A stretch of 64,000 nt of DNA, from assembly GCF_020907405.1 (NCBI RefSeq), contig NZ_JAJJOE010000008.1, forward strand, positions 248,001 through 312,000, in the 5' to 3' direction. The number at the start of each line of letters is the position of its first letter. The first letter of the stretch is position 1. This document shows positions 38,558-46,978 of this stretch, one piece after another. The translations under genes and the position numbers were made by a program. Source of the DNA: Arthrobacter sp. zg-Y769 (GTDB lineage: Bacteria; Actinomycetota; Actinomycetes; Actinomycetales; Micrococcaceae). The notes beneath the pieces were generated by a model. It did not search any database and had not been told where the DNA came from. It was given only the letters and a program-made list of their open reading frames with translations.

Positions 38558-39061
38558 CTAACCATTTGTCTGATGTCTTGCATCTACCCACTTCCGCGCT
38601 TTCCGGGGACTCCGGGCCCAAAGCAGAAGGCAACGAGTCAATTCACCTAATGTATGTTCGGCGTCTGGTACCGGAGTCCCAAAACTAACGCCGTGGATGA
38701 CGGTGTCCATATATGCCCTAAGGCCGGTATATCGATTTCCAGACATATCAACCGATAACCTTAGGTCGGCAATCAAAAGCGCAGACTCCACCTTATTCGA
38801 CCCAGAGGGTTGCCCTGAGGGAAATGCTCGCGCTTGCAGCTTGTCTGCAACTGCCTGGATCATCGTGGTCGCAAGATCGGACCTGCGGTTACGGGCGGTG
38901 GCGCGCCGTTCCCTTACATACGCCACCGAAACAGTAAGGACAGCACCAAGAATGCCAAGTGACGCAACACCTGCAACACCTTGCTGCAGGTGATCGACGA
39001 CAGATCCCAACCAGTCACTGTACTGATTCATCTCAACCCTAAAAGCCCGCATAAGAATCAT
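38558..39061 (-). CDS. Unknown single-span membrane protein
   Basis: A 167-residue protein that starts with ATG 39061, overlapping the stop of the upstream gene as ATGA, so it is coupled to it. It has a hydrophobic helix at about residues 30-50 (GVASLGILGAVLTVSVAYV) followed by a basic RERRATARNRR stretch and a soluble domain (SALLIADLRLSVDMSGNRY). The C-terminus (RSPRKARKWVDARHQ) is basic. No family is recognised. It looks like the membrane partner of the 366-residue protein. Confidence 0.65.
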   Translation of the reverse strand: MILMRAFRVEMNQYSDWLGSVVDHLQQGVAGVASLGILGAVLTVSVAYVRERRATARNRRSDLATTMIQAVADKLQARAFPSGQPSGSNKVESALLIADLRLSVDMSGNRYTGLRAYMDTVIHGVSFGTPVPDAEHTLGELTRCLLLWARSPRKARKWVDARHQTNG

Positions 39062-40158
39062 GGAAGCGCAATCCCGTCGACTTCAAAGAGCTCTTCAGCA
39101 ATACTTTCCAAGTATAGTGCCTTGCTCACTACCTGCCATATCTTTTGATTGCTGACACTCGTATGGAAAACATTCTGAGGATATGAAATCCAACTTTTGT
39201 ATGGCATAGACTTCAAATCAACTTCAGGATGGTTCTGAATGGGACCAGTTGAGCGTTCTCGATGCAGCAAATCATATTGCATGCTGAGCGCTATCTCAGA
39301 GAGGTCTGCTACGCGCTCGAAGCGGTTGTGATAGAAGGGTATCCGTCGCGTTGTCGAATCCGCGAGAAGCAACGTCGACCCCTGAGCGTTCAATAGGAGC
39401 AGCTGGCTTTCCGACTTTAAGTTGAGATCGTCTGCGGCATTGACCACTGCCAAGCTAAGCCTGGGATCCGGAATTAGTGTAGGGTCGCGCGAGATATGCA
39501 GCGCGACGAGGTCGGCTGTATGTGCCGAGAGAAACTTTGCGACAACATCTTCAGCTTCGGGAACTGTGATTTTAGTATGGATACTGATCCGGCCTGAGTT
39601 TCCAAGTGGAGTTTCTTTCGACCCCCCAACCAATGCACCAACCTTTTTCATAAGCTGGCGAAACCTACCGGATGCAATCTCACGGAGTACTGCAGAGGTG
39701 CTGGACGGAACCGCGCCTATTTCAGCATACGGAATGCGAGTAGCGAGTTTAGCGCGGACCACGATTTTACCCGACGAAAATTCGTCGGCTTGAACATGCA
39801 AGCTGGCGAATTGGCCATCGCCTAGAGAATAGTGCATCTCGGAACCCTTGGCGTTTACAACGGGAGGGTCATGGACTGCAAGGTTTTCATACACATAGGG
39901 TTTCGGCGTGTATCGCGTCGGCGTTATTGCGTGCCTGGAAACTAAGTCAAACTCCTGAACGAACCCGTTATAGGCGGGCTTTGAATTAAAGTATCGACCC
40001 GTATGAAGCGTGCTACGTTCTTCGCTACTGAAGAAATAAGGCATAAGTATAATGCATTCTATGCCGAATGTTGGCGTGTGAGGTAGCGCGCCGGGGGCTT
40101 CAACCCCGCCCAATCGAAATTGGCCGTCTGCAACGTCGGGCGCGCCACGTTTACTCAC
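39058..40158 (-). CDS. Unknown 366-residue protein
   Basis: No family is recognised. The protein has no signal peptide or clear membrane helix; the segment GIECIILMPYFFSS is the most hydrophobic part. It has mixed alpha/beta character, with stretches such as SLHVQADEFSSGKIVVRAKL and SQLLLLNAQGSTLLLAD. The start is GTG 40158 without a ribosome site, inside a CCACGT-N6-ACGTGG dyad (40145-40162); an internal ATG at about residue 39 is an alternative. It forms a two-gene unit with the coupled membrane protein downstream and converges with the 37433-38242 gene. Composition is AT-richer than the chromosome. Confidence 0.65.
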   Translation of the reverse strand: MSKRGAPDVADGQFRLGGVEAPGALPHTPTFGIECIILMPYFFSSEERSTLHTGRYFNSKPAYNGFVQEFDLVSRHAITPTRYTPKPYVYENLAVHDPPVVNAKGSEMHYSLGDGQFASLHVQADEFSSGKIVVRAKLATRIPYAEIGAVPSSTSAVLREIASGRFRQLMKKVGALVGGSKETPLGNSGRISIHTKITVPEAEDVVAKFLSAHTADLVALHISRDPTLIPDPRLSLAVVNAADDLNLKSESQLLLLNAQGSTLLLADSTTRRIPFYHNRFERVADLSEIALSMQYDLLHRERSTGPIQNHPEVDLKSMPYKSWISYPQNVFHTSVSNQKIWQVVSKALYLESIAEELFEVDGIALP

Positions 40159-40640
40159 GTGGTGAACTTACTGCATAGGTCTAACTGATGCAAACTGGAA
40201 CAAGATAGTCGCTACGTTCCGCGATGGAGGGACCAAACCGTATAGTATTGGTTCCGCCCCGCTGTCTCGGTACGTGTCTATACTGAAATATTTACCTTCG
40301 GATAGCCATGAGTCTTAATCACTGAGCGTCGCGTAGCCGTTGCCCTCCATGTGGCAGGTTTCGATCTTATGCAGGTTCAATCCGACTACAGCAGCTGTGG
40401 CATGCGATCGTGTCCTGCATGCTTCTTCTAGGTTTAACGGGGGCGAATTCTTGTGCCCGCAGAGTTACTCGTGTCGCTGTTTCCCGGTCTACCCGTTGAC
40501 CACAGCAAATAAATTGCGAACCCTTGGTGCCACGTCTGACCGCCACGAAGGAAATTTCCCTCGCGCCGTGTCGCGTTCCCCTCCCGCGCTCCGTCGCCGA
40601 AGCGAATAAAGCCACAGTGGCTGTGTCCAAGAGGCAAGGG
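40159..40640. other. Non-coding stretch between the island and the YciI relic
   Basis: No credible gene. The last 100 bp (about 40540-40640) resemble the region upstream of the intact yciI gene at 42690, so the duplicated segment begins about here. Confidence 0.55.
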
Positions 40641-40935
40641 AGACCATCAAGGCGAACTATCTGTTGCTGACGCAGGACCGTCCTTCGAAGTACAGAGGGA
40701 GCAGCGAATCCCGAGCGAGGCCGATATCCACTCGCTGTTCGTGCAGGAGGTCACGGACCGACTGCAGACCAACGGCGAACACATCGAACGGCAGGCCCTG
40801 TTCTCTGGGCGAACCTTGTGCGGTCCGACGTCGGCTGCCCCCCCCCCCCCCCCGATGACCGGCGGGCCATTCCCGGAAACCGGGAATTTGGTCACCGGCT
40901 GGATGGTTTTCGACATTGAAAACCATGACCGTCCT
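40641..40935 (+). pseudogene. Decayed second copy of the DGPF/YciI gene, with a C16 tract
   Basis: The sequence starts like the intact gene at 42691 (GGGAGACC then KANYLLLTQDR for AKYLLLKHYR) and keeps matching pieces in another frame: VTDRLQTNGEHIERQALFSG for YAERLQANGEYVEGQALSPE and MTGGPFPETGNLVTGWMVFDI for VTDGPFAETKDLIAGWFAID. A run of 16 C residues (40838-40853) replaces the YDGEGRPP part, and frame changes destroy the gene. Confidence 0.85.
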
Positions 40936-41032
40936 ATCTAACTGGTTGGCGAACTGTCGGTGGCCCTTACTGTTACAGCGGAAAACCCTGAGTCGTACTG
41001 GCCCTGCCGATGACCATCACGTAATGACGGGT

Positions 41033-41100
41033 CCGGGTTCTGGCCTCGCAGGTCGCCGTCCTCGTCCGCCGCGGGGCCGGCTTCGCGGCCGACCTGGCTC
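41033..41100 (+). pseudogene. Relic of the ECF42 sigma factor N-terminus
   Basis: About 65 bp (GGGTTCTGGCCTCGCAGGTC onward) match the start of the sigma gene at 43104 at most positions, including VAVLVRRGAGFAAD for IAVLVRRGADFAAA. The match ends at 41095-41100 and a new gene starts at 41165. Together with 40641-40935 this is a decayed copy of the whole YciI-sigma locus. Confidence 0.8.
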
Positions 41101-41164
41101 GGTCAAATAATCCACCGGGCAACTTTTCACTCGTTTCCGCCGCTAAGCCGACGTACCCTGAGCT

Positions 41165-41959
41165 ATGGAATCCGAGGTCCGGAATCTTGCGCTTCACACC
41201 GGCATCACAGTGCCGTGCCTCGTCCAGGGCGACACGGATTCACCACCGGTCTTGCTGCTGCACGCATGGGCCGAATCCCGCCGGAGCTTCGACCGGCTGG
41301 TGCCCGGGCTGACCGACTTCCGGGTTTATGCCCCGGACCTCCGCGGCCAAGGCGATGCCGACAAGCCGCAGAACGGATACTCGCTGACAGAACAGGCCCG
41401 GGATGCCGCGGCAGTTCTAGATGCACTTGAGGTATCTACGGCGTCGGTCCTCGGCTCGTCGAGCGGCGGCTATGTGGCCCAGCAACTGGCCGTGGAACAC
41501 CGCGAGCGGGTGGCGGCACTCGTGCTGGTGGGCGCCCCCTTGACCCTGCAGGGCCGGCCCGGGTTCGCCGACGACGTCGACGGACTGACAGATCCCGTCG
41601 CCGAGGACTGGGTGCGCGGTTTCCTCGGCTGGTTTCCGTTAATCCAAGAGGTTCCCCCGTGGTTCATCGAGGACCGGGTGCGCGACGGCGTCAAGATGCC
41701 CGCCCACGCGTGGAAGCTGAGCCTGCGCGGCCTGTACACGGCTAGACCGCCGACCGAGTCGGGACCCATCGACGTTCCCATGCTGATCCTGTGGGGCGGA
41801 CAGGACGGCCTGCTGCCCCGCGCGGACCAGGACACGTTGGCTGCCCGGATTGAGGGCGCGGAACTGAAAATCTATCCCGATGCCGCCCACTTGGTTTTGT
41901 GGGAATGCCCACAACGGGTCGCAGCAGATACTACGGCGTTCCTGGCTTCTCTCACTTGA
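41165..41959 (+). CDS. Alpha/beta hydrolase
   Basis: A 264-residue hydrolase. The nucleophile is in VLGSSSGGYVAQQL, the acid in LWGGQDGLLPRAD and the histidine in DAAHLVLWE, with the oxyanion segment LLHAWAESRRSF. The substrate is unknown. It lies between the YciI/sigma relic and the intact locus, so it may have been carried along in the duplication. Confidence 0.88.
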   Translation: MESEVRNLALHTGITVPCLVQGDTDSPPVLLLHAWAESRRSFDRLVPGLTDFRVYAPDLRGQGDADKPQNGYSLTEQARDAAAVLDALEVSTASVLGSSSGGYVAQQLAVEHRERVAALVLVGAPLTLQGRPGFADDVDGLTDPVAEDWVRGFLGWFPLIQEVPPWFIEDRVRDGVKMPAHAWKLSLRGLYTARPPTESGPIDVPMLILWGGQDGLLPRADQDTLAARIEGAELKIYPDAAHLVLWECPQRVAADTTAFLASLT

Positions 41960-41977
41960 TCCCCGCCCGGACAACCG

Positions 41978-42517
41978 TCAGGCATCGACAGGTACCCGGC
42001 GAGCCGTCCCGCGGTTGAGCGCCATGTGCCCGCCCAGGAAGCCGGAACCCGCCAGGACCGCATTGCCCGCAAGGGCCAGGGCCACACCCAGTCCGTGCCG
42101 GCCGCGTGTCCGGGCGATCAGGGATCCGAGGTTGGCGAACACCGCCACATCCGTACCCAGCGCGTGAACGGCTCCGATTCGACGCTCGTCGCCGGTCATT
42201 CCCGCCCAGTCGCTGGCACCGGCGATAGAGGTGGGCACGGCCGCGGCCAGCCCCGCGCAAACCAGAACGGCGGCACCGTGCCGCGACTGGACTCCGCCGG
42301 CTAGATCGAGGATGGACGCGCTGCCCCAGCAGCCAAGCGTCAGGTCCGTGAGCGGCGGATGAATCGAGTGGCCCAGGACCCCGGTATGGAACGGACTTTT
42401 CCGCGCCCACTCGAGCACCGGCTTGTAGAGGAACTCCTGCGCGGCGGCAACGCGTTCCGAGACCGGACTGGTGCCCACAGCCCGGGCCAGACGCAGCGGC
42501 AGCGAAACTTCACTCAC
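41978..42517 (-). CDS. DUF2231-like membrane protein
   Basis: A 179-residue protein starting at GTG 42517 (MSEVSLPLRLARAV). The family mark is LGHSIHPPLTDLTLGCWGSASILDL, followed by three more hydrophobic helices. A longer frame to 42679 is not supported. DUF2231 proteins are small membrane proteins of unknown role, sometimes linked to redox membrane proteins. It converges with the hydrolase gene. Confidence 0.75.
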   Translation of the reverse strand: MSEVSLPLRLARAVGTSPVSERVAAAQEFLYKPVLEWARKSPFHTGVLGHSIHPPLTDLTLGCWGSASILDLAGGVQSRHGAAVLVCAGLAAAVPTSIAGASDWAGMTGDERRIGAVHALGTDVAVFANLGSLIARTRGRHGLGVALALAGNAVLAGSGFLGGHMALNRGTARRVPVDA

Positions 42518-42690
42518 GCTTACTGACGCTACGCCCGCCGGGCACAGCTGCAAAGGCTCCGCCGAAACCCGCGGAAACGGCCCGGCAATTCCATGTCGAA
42601 ATCCCCCGCCCCGTTCCGTCCCAGCATTAGGCACAGTCACAATGGCCGTGTCGTGGGGGGAACAGTTGCAGGAGAACAAGGGAGACCGTC

Positions 42691-43098
42691 ATGGCCAAGT
42701 ATCTGTTGCTCAAGCATTACCGCGGCGCACCCGAAGCGCTCAACAACGTACCGATGGATCAGTGGACACCGGACGAAGTCGCAGCCCACATGCAGTTCAT
42801 GGCGGACTATGCCGAACGGCTGCAGGCCAACGGCGAATACGTGGAGGGCCAGGCACTCTCCCCCGAAGGAACCTTCGTGCGGTACGACGGCGAGGGCCGG
42901 CCCCCGGTGACGGACGGACCGTTCGCGGAAACCAAGGACCTGATCGCCGGCTGGTTCGCCATCGACGTGGACGGCTATGACCGCGCACTCGAACTGGCCG
43001 GAGAACTGTCCGCGGCACCGGCCGCCGGCGGCAAGCCGCTGCACGAGTGGATCGAGGTCCGTCCGTTCCTGGCCCAGCCCGTCACGATCACGGAATAA
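42691..43098 (+). CDS. YciI-family DGPF protein
   Basis: A 135-residue protein with the DGPF motif (PVTDGPFAETKDLIAGWFAID) of the YciI superfamily, a ferredoxin-like fold. AAGGGAGA precedes the ATG. The gene is followed six bases later by an ECF42 sigma factor, the standard pairing of that sigma group. Its role with the sigma factor is unresolved; it may be an effector or a target. Confidence 0.9.
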   Translation: MAKYLLLKHYRGAPEALNNVPMDQWTPDEVAAHMQFMADYAERLQANGEYVEGQALSPEGTFVRYDGEGRPPVTDGPFAETKDLIAGWFAIDVDGYDRALELAGELSAAPAAGGKPLHEWIEVRPFLAQPVTITE

Positions 43099-43103
43099 CC
43101 CCC

Positions 43104-44258
43104 GTGGAGGAAAGCCGGCTGCGGGTTCTCGCCCCGCAGGTCATCGCCGTCCTCGTCCGCCGCGGAGCCGACTTCGCGGCGGCCGAGGACGCGGTGCAGG
43201 ACGCCCTGCTCGAAGCCCTGCACACCTGGCCGGAGCATCCGCCCCGGGATCCGAAGGGCTGGCTGGTCACCGTCGCGTGGCGCAAGTTCCTGGATGCCGC
43301 CCGCGCGGACTCGTCCCGCCGTCGTCGTGAACTCAAGGCCGACGCCGAACCTCCACCCGGCGTCGTGAGCTCAGCGGACGACACGCTGCAGCTGTATTTC
43401 CTCTGCGCCCACCCGTCGCTGTCCCCGTCCTCGGCGGTGGCGCTGACCCTGCGGGCCGTGGGCGGGCTGACCACCCGGCAGATCGCCGTCGCGTATCTGG
43501 TGGGCGAGGCCACCATGGCCCAGCGGATCAGCCGGGCGAAGCGGACCGTCGCCGGCGTCCGCTTCGACACCCCCGGCGATGTCGCCACCGTGCTGCGGGT
43601 GCTGTACCTGGTGTTCAACGAGGGCTACTCGGGCGACGTCGACCTGGCCGCCGAAGCCATCCGGCTCACCCGCCAGCTGGCCGCCGCCGTCGACCATCCG
43701 GAGGTGCAGGGACTGCTGGCGCTGATGCTGCTGCACCACGCCCGCCGGTCCGCACGGACCGACGACGGCGGCCGGCTCGTTCCGCTGGCCCAGCAGGACC
43801 GCGGCCGCTGGGATACCCGGCTGATTACTGAGGGCGTAGCCATCCTGCAGCGGGCGCTGGCGCGTGACCGGCTCGGTGAATACCAGGCCCAGGCGGCCAT
43901 TGCGGCCCTGCACGCGGATGCACAGAGGGCCCAAGACACCGACTGGCCGCAGATTGTGCAGTGGTACGACGAACTGGTCCGGCTGACGGGCAGCCCGGTC
44001 GCCCGGCTGAACCGGGCCGTCGCCGTCGGCGAGGCGGACGGGCCGCGCGCCGGCCTGGCCGCCCTGGCGGAACTGGATGCGTCGCTCCCCCGGCACACCG
44101 CGGCGCGGGCGTACCTGCACGAGAAGAGCGGCGACGTCGGACAGGCCGCACGGCTCTATGCGGAGGCGGCGCTGCTGGCGCCGAACCTGGCCGAACGCGA
44201 CCACCTGACGCTGCAGGCCGCCCGGCTGAATGCTGGTGCGCCGCACCGCTCCGGCTAG
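43104..44258 (+). CDS. ECF42-type RNA polymerase sigma factor with C-terminal extension
   Basis: A 384-residue sigma factor starting at GTG 43104 (MEESRLRVLAPQVIAVL). Region 2 covers about residues 8-75 (AAEDAVQDALLEALHTWP), region 4 about residues 95-160 (LTTRQIAVAYLVGEATMAQRI), and the rest (about 200 residues) is the helical TPR-like extension (DUF6596 type) found in ECF42. There is no anti-sigma gene, which fits a group controlled by its own C-terminal domain. It directs transcription of the DGPF gene beside it in related bacteria. Confidence 0.9.
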   Translation: MEESRLRVLAPQVIAVLVRRGADFAAAEDAVQDALLEALHTWPEHPPRDPKGWLVTVAWRKFLDAARADSSRRRRELKADAEPPPGVVSSADDTLQLYFLCAHPSLSPSSAVALTLRAVGGLTTRQIAVAYLVGEATMAQRISRAKRTVAGVRFDTPGDVATVLRVLYLVFNEGYSGDVDLAAEAIRLTRQLAAAVDHPEVQGLLALMLLHHARRSARTDDGGRLVPLAQQDRGRWDTRLITEGVAILQRALARDRLGEYQAQAAIAALHADAQRAQDTDWPQIVQWYDELVRLTGSPVARLNRAVAVGEADGPRAGLAALAELDASLPRHTAARAYLHEKSGDVGQAARLYAEAALLAPNLAERDHLTLQAARLNAGAPHRSG

Positions 44259-44313
44259 GCGCTAAACCGGCAGGTCGGCGGAAAGGGAAACCGCACGGAT
44301 GCCAACGAACAGA

Positions 44314-45039
44314 CTAAAGTGTCTCCGGAATTGCACGCCCGGGAAACAGCGTCGAATATTGTCGCCGATACATTCGGCGCCCCACGAGGCGGTAGGCAAG
44401 TCGGACCGGCGCAGGGATTTCCTTGAAGAAAGCCTTTCGGTCGTCCGGTGGGTTCGTGGCCATCATCATCCCGAGGTAGCCCACCAAAAACTTCTTGTCG
44501 AACTGTTCAATTCCGTGCTTTCCGACCGCGTCCATTTCCTTTTCGCTCAACACCCTGTCCACCACGGGCATCACCTCAGTGACTTCGCGGCGCAGGTGCA
44601 CCTTAAGCAGAGCGGAGAGGTCCTCATAGCGTTCAGCGAGTTCCTCGCCGGCCGCCGCGTCTGCCGTCTCCATCCAGCGTCGCCGGACCGGTTCGATGCG
44701 ATCAAGGCGCTCCCCCACCTGCCGATGCTGTTCCAGCATCTGCGCCACATGCAGGGCGCACCCCGGTGCCCGGCCAGCCAGTTGAGGGTACATCAGCAGG
44801 TCCTCACCCTCGTGGTGGATGTGCAGCACGCCGTCGAAGTTTCCGAGCACTTCCCCAACGTATGCGGCGCGATCCGTATCGCCAATAGGGGTGGACCGCA
44901 CCAGGCCGGGTGCCTCATCGTAGGCCCAAAGGAAAAAACGGTGAACGCGCCGCATTCCGACCGTCCCGGTGCAGAGGACGGGCCCCGGCGGCAAGGGAGC
45001 AGCGGTCTCGCCCGGCTGTGCCGTAAAGAAGTCAGTCAT
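44314..45039 (-). CDS. Hemerythrin-domain protein
   Basis: A 241-residue protein with a helical hemerythrin domain. Metal ligands are visible as MRRVHRFFLW, LHIHHEGEDLLMYPQL, LEQHRQVGERL and LKVHLRREVTEVMPVV. Such domains bind a di-iron site and oxygen or NO, or sense metals. The last 60 residues (VGYLGMMMATN ... RRQYSTLFPG) are an extra part of unknown role. The stop is at 44314, with no partner gene on the same strand. Confidence 0.87.
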   Translation of the reverse strand: MTDFFTAQPGETAAPLPPGPVLCTGTVGMRRVHRFFLWAYDEAPGLVRSTPIGDTDRAAYVGEVLGNFDGVLHIHHEGEDLLMYPQLAGRAPGCALHVAQMLEQHRQVGERLDRIEPVRRRWMETADAAAGEELAERYEDLSALLKVHLRREVTEVMPVVDRVLSEKEMDAVGKHGIEQFDKKFLVGYLGMMMATNPPDDRKAFFKEIPAPVRLAYRLVGRRMYRRQYSTLFPGRAIPETL

Positions 45040-45120
45040 TCGGATCGCCCCTTACAGAATTGATGCAAGATCACGGCCTCCCCGCGGACATTATAAGAGC
45101 CCTACCTCACACGGCACAAT

Positions 45121-45178
45121 GGTTTAATCCAGCGGGGTTACGGCGAGCTGGTTTAATCCAGCGGGGTTACGGCGAGCT
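45121..45178. repeat. 29-bp perfect tandem duplication
   Basis: GGTTTAATCCAGCGGGGTTA plus CGGCGAGCT occurs twice with no gap (45121-45149 and 45150-45178). It lies in a 290-bp gap with no gene. The junction creates a GCTGG-TTTAAT-CCAGC dyad. Confidence 0.95.
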
Positions 45179-45257
45179 TCAGCCTGGAGGGCCGTTTGGT
45201 TCCCCCTCATACGCAGGCCCGCCCACAGCAGGGCTTGCATGTCCCGGCATGCGTATG

Positions 45258-45286
45258 TTGAGCCGAAGGAAGGACGGCTTTAAACT
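45258..45286 (+). promoter_or_regulatory. Promoter of the 45329 gene
   Basis: TTGAGC (45258-45263) and TAAACT (45281-45286) are 17 bp apart, with transcription expected near 45293, about 36 bp upstream of the ATG. Confidence 0.55.
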
Positions 45287-45328
45287 AGCGCCATGCTGTC
45301 TGGGGGCCGGACGACTGAAGGATGCACT

Positions 45329-45754
45329 ATGAAGGCTTTGTTTACCGTTTCGGCGGCACAGCTTGCCCTCGGTCTGGCCGGCCTCGGGAAGGCACTGCGG
45401 GACCGGACCAGCTACGACGTCTGGAAACTCAAGGGCGACCCCAGACACGTCGCACGCGACCAGTGGGTCATGGGAACCAATCTTTCGGCCCCGGGCCTGA
45501 TGCTGATTCTTCAAGGGCTGGCCACGGCAGGGCTGCTGAGCCGCAGGTGGCGCCGCACCGCCGCAAAGACCCTCGCCATTCTGGGCGCGATAATGAGCGG
45601 CGGCTACCCCGTAGAGAAATCTATCCGTCAGGCTTGGCGTGGGAAGTCCCCGGACAAATCATTGCTGCCAATGACTGCGGCCGCGACGGCCCTCGCAGCA
45701 CTGATGGCAGTGCTCGGCCGGCAAGACATGAATCGGCTTCCGAAGGCGGACTGA
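45329..45754 (+). CDS. Unknown small membrane protein
   Basis: A 141-residue protein starting MKALFTVSAAQLALGLAG at ATG 45329 with GAAGGA upstream. It has about three hydrophobic stretches (residues 1-18, 50-70 and 110-130) and the soluble segments DVWKLKGDPRHVARDQWVMG and RQAWRGKSPDKSLLPM. No family is recognised. Confidence 0.65.
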   Translation: MKALFTVSAAQLALGLAGLGKALRDRTSYDVWKLKGDPRHVARDQWVMGTNLSAPGLMLILQGLATAGLLSRRWRRTAAKTLAILGAIMSGGYPVEKSIRQAWRGKSPDKSLLPMTAAATALAALMAVLGRQDMNRLPKAD

Positions 45755-45791
45755 AGGACAGGCGGTCCGGCCCAACGCCGCTACGGAACGG

Positions 45792-45822
45792 CCCCGGCTA
45801 GGCGCATAAACCGGCAGGTCGG
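45792..45822. repeat. Direct repeat also present at 44249-44278
   Basis: CCGGCTAGGCGC(A)TAAACC followed by GGCAGGTCGG occurs at the 3' end of the sigma gene (44249-44278) and again here with one inserted base. The two copies bracket the hemerythrin gene, the 29-bp tandem repeat and the 45329 gene. Confidence 0.85.
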
Positions 45823-45869
45823 TAAAGTTTTGATGGCCAGATTTTCCCCGCACCGAGAGTAAGTCCCCC

Positions 45870-46442
45870 ATGAGTGAGCACGCAGCCGTCCCCGACCGTC
45901 CCGGACCGTCGCCGATCCCCAACCCGGAGCGCACGCTCACCGTGTGGGAGGACCGGGTGCAGCTGGACTTCACCTTCGCCGACTGCATGAAGTACCACGG
46001 CCCCGGCTTCCCCGGCGGCGTCGCGCATGCCTTCGCCGCACTCGGCCGGGCGCTGCCGGAGCTGGCCGCCCGCACCCCCGGCGGCCGCGTAGAGCGCCGC
46101 GAGATCCGGATCCGCACCCCCTTCGGCGGTCCGGGCGCCCGGGACGCCTTCGAACTCGTGACCCGCGCGGTCACCGGCGACCGCTACGCAGTGCTGCCGG
46201 AACTGGCCCGGCCCGAGCGCGGCAACACCCTGGCCCGCTACGTGTTCGAGATCAGCGCCGGGGACGCAACCGTCACCTGCGTCATCCGCAATGACGGCAT
46301 CGTCGCGGACGAGTTCATCGAGCTCACCGCCAAGCCGGACAAGACGGCCGCCGAGCTGGCCCACCTGGAAGTCCTCAAACGCGAGATGCGGGACCGGATC
46401 CTCGAGCGCGACCCGGCCCAGGTGTACGACCTGGAGGGCTAG
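45870..46442 (+). CDS. Unknown 190-residue protein
   Basis: A soluble, high-GC-coded protein that I cannot assign. It starts MSEHAAVPDRPGPSPIPN and has the blocks TVWEDRVQLDFTFADCMKYHGPGFPGG and RREIRIRTPFGGPGARDAFELVTRAV, and it ends with charged helices (AELAHLEVLKREMRDRI). The lone Cys/His-bearing DCMKYHGPGFPGG segment is the most distinctive part. It follows the duplicated CCGGCTAG box by 48 bp. Confidence 0.7.
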   Translation: MSEHAAVPDRPGPSPIPNPERTLTVWEDRVQLDFTFADCMKYHGPGFPGGVAHAFAALGRALPELAARTPGGRVERREIRIRTPFGGPGARDAFELVTRAVTGDRYAVLPELARPERGNTLARYVFEISAGDATVTCVIRNDGIVADEFIELTAKPDKTAAELAHLEVLKREMRDRILERDPAQVYDLEG

Positions 46443-46471
46443 GTTCAATTTGAGAGAAACTGGTCCCTCGC

Positions 46472-46978
46472 CTAGTGCCTCCGATAGCGGCTATTCGTGG
46501 TGGGGTCCGGATGTTCTTCGCAGATTGAGGCAACCACCTTGGTCCCCGTTTCATCCGGGCTGATCCGGATATTGACCGGCCGTCCGTAGGTGTCGGTAGC
46601 CGGTATGTCGTAGGGGTTCAGCGTGTTCGTGCTCTTGAGATTCAGGATGAGCGTCTTGGGATGTTCCACCGTGTAACCGTGTTCCTGCCGCAGCATATCC
46701 GCGATCCTGCCTTTCGCCGCCGCCAGTTTTCTTTTGCCAGCGATCCCGGCCCTGATGAGCACGACAACAGAAACAACGTAAACCACCAGAAGGACGAGGA
46801 TCCCCAGCATCAGTACGTTTTCCACACCCTCGGCATTGGGGTTTCCCCTGGTTTCACTGGCGAAGATCATTCCAGCGATCGATGCGATCATCAGCACGAT
46901 TGCCAGCCATGGCGCGGGCACCTTGGGAACGAGGCTTTCGCCCGCCTCTACGCCGGGGATTTCTTTGGCTTTTGACAC
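46472..46978 (-). CDS. Small two-helix membrane protein, duplicate A
   Basis: A 168-residue protein with two hydrophobic helices (about residues 22-42 and 54-76) and a soluble C-terminal half with TLNPYDIPATDTYGRPVNI and SPDETGTKVVASICEEHP. The C-terminal 50 residues are almost identical to those of duplicate B at 47545-48051, and the GTG start and the CTTTTGACACTTTGAGACCT region upstream are shared too. No family is recognised. Confidence 0.72.
   Translation of the reverse strand: MSKAKEIPGVEAGESLVPKVPAPWLAIVLMIASIAGMIFASETRGNPNAEGVENVLMLGILVLLVVYVVSVVVLIRAGIAGKRKLAAAKGRIADMLRQEHGYTVEHPKTLILNLKSTNTLNPYDIPATDTYGRPVNIRISPDETGTKVVASICEEHPDPTTNSRYRRH

Noticed and set aside
40373-40410. tRNA-like T-arm (GGTTCAATCC) as a possible tRNA or attachment site
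   Set aside because: The flanking bases do not pair as a T-stem and no acceptor or anticodon arm can be drawn.
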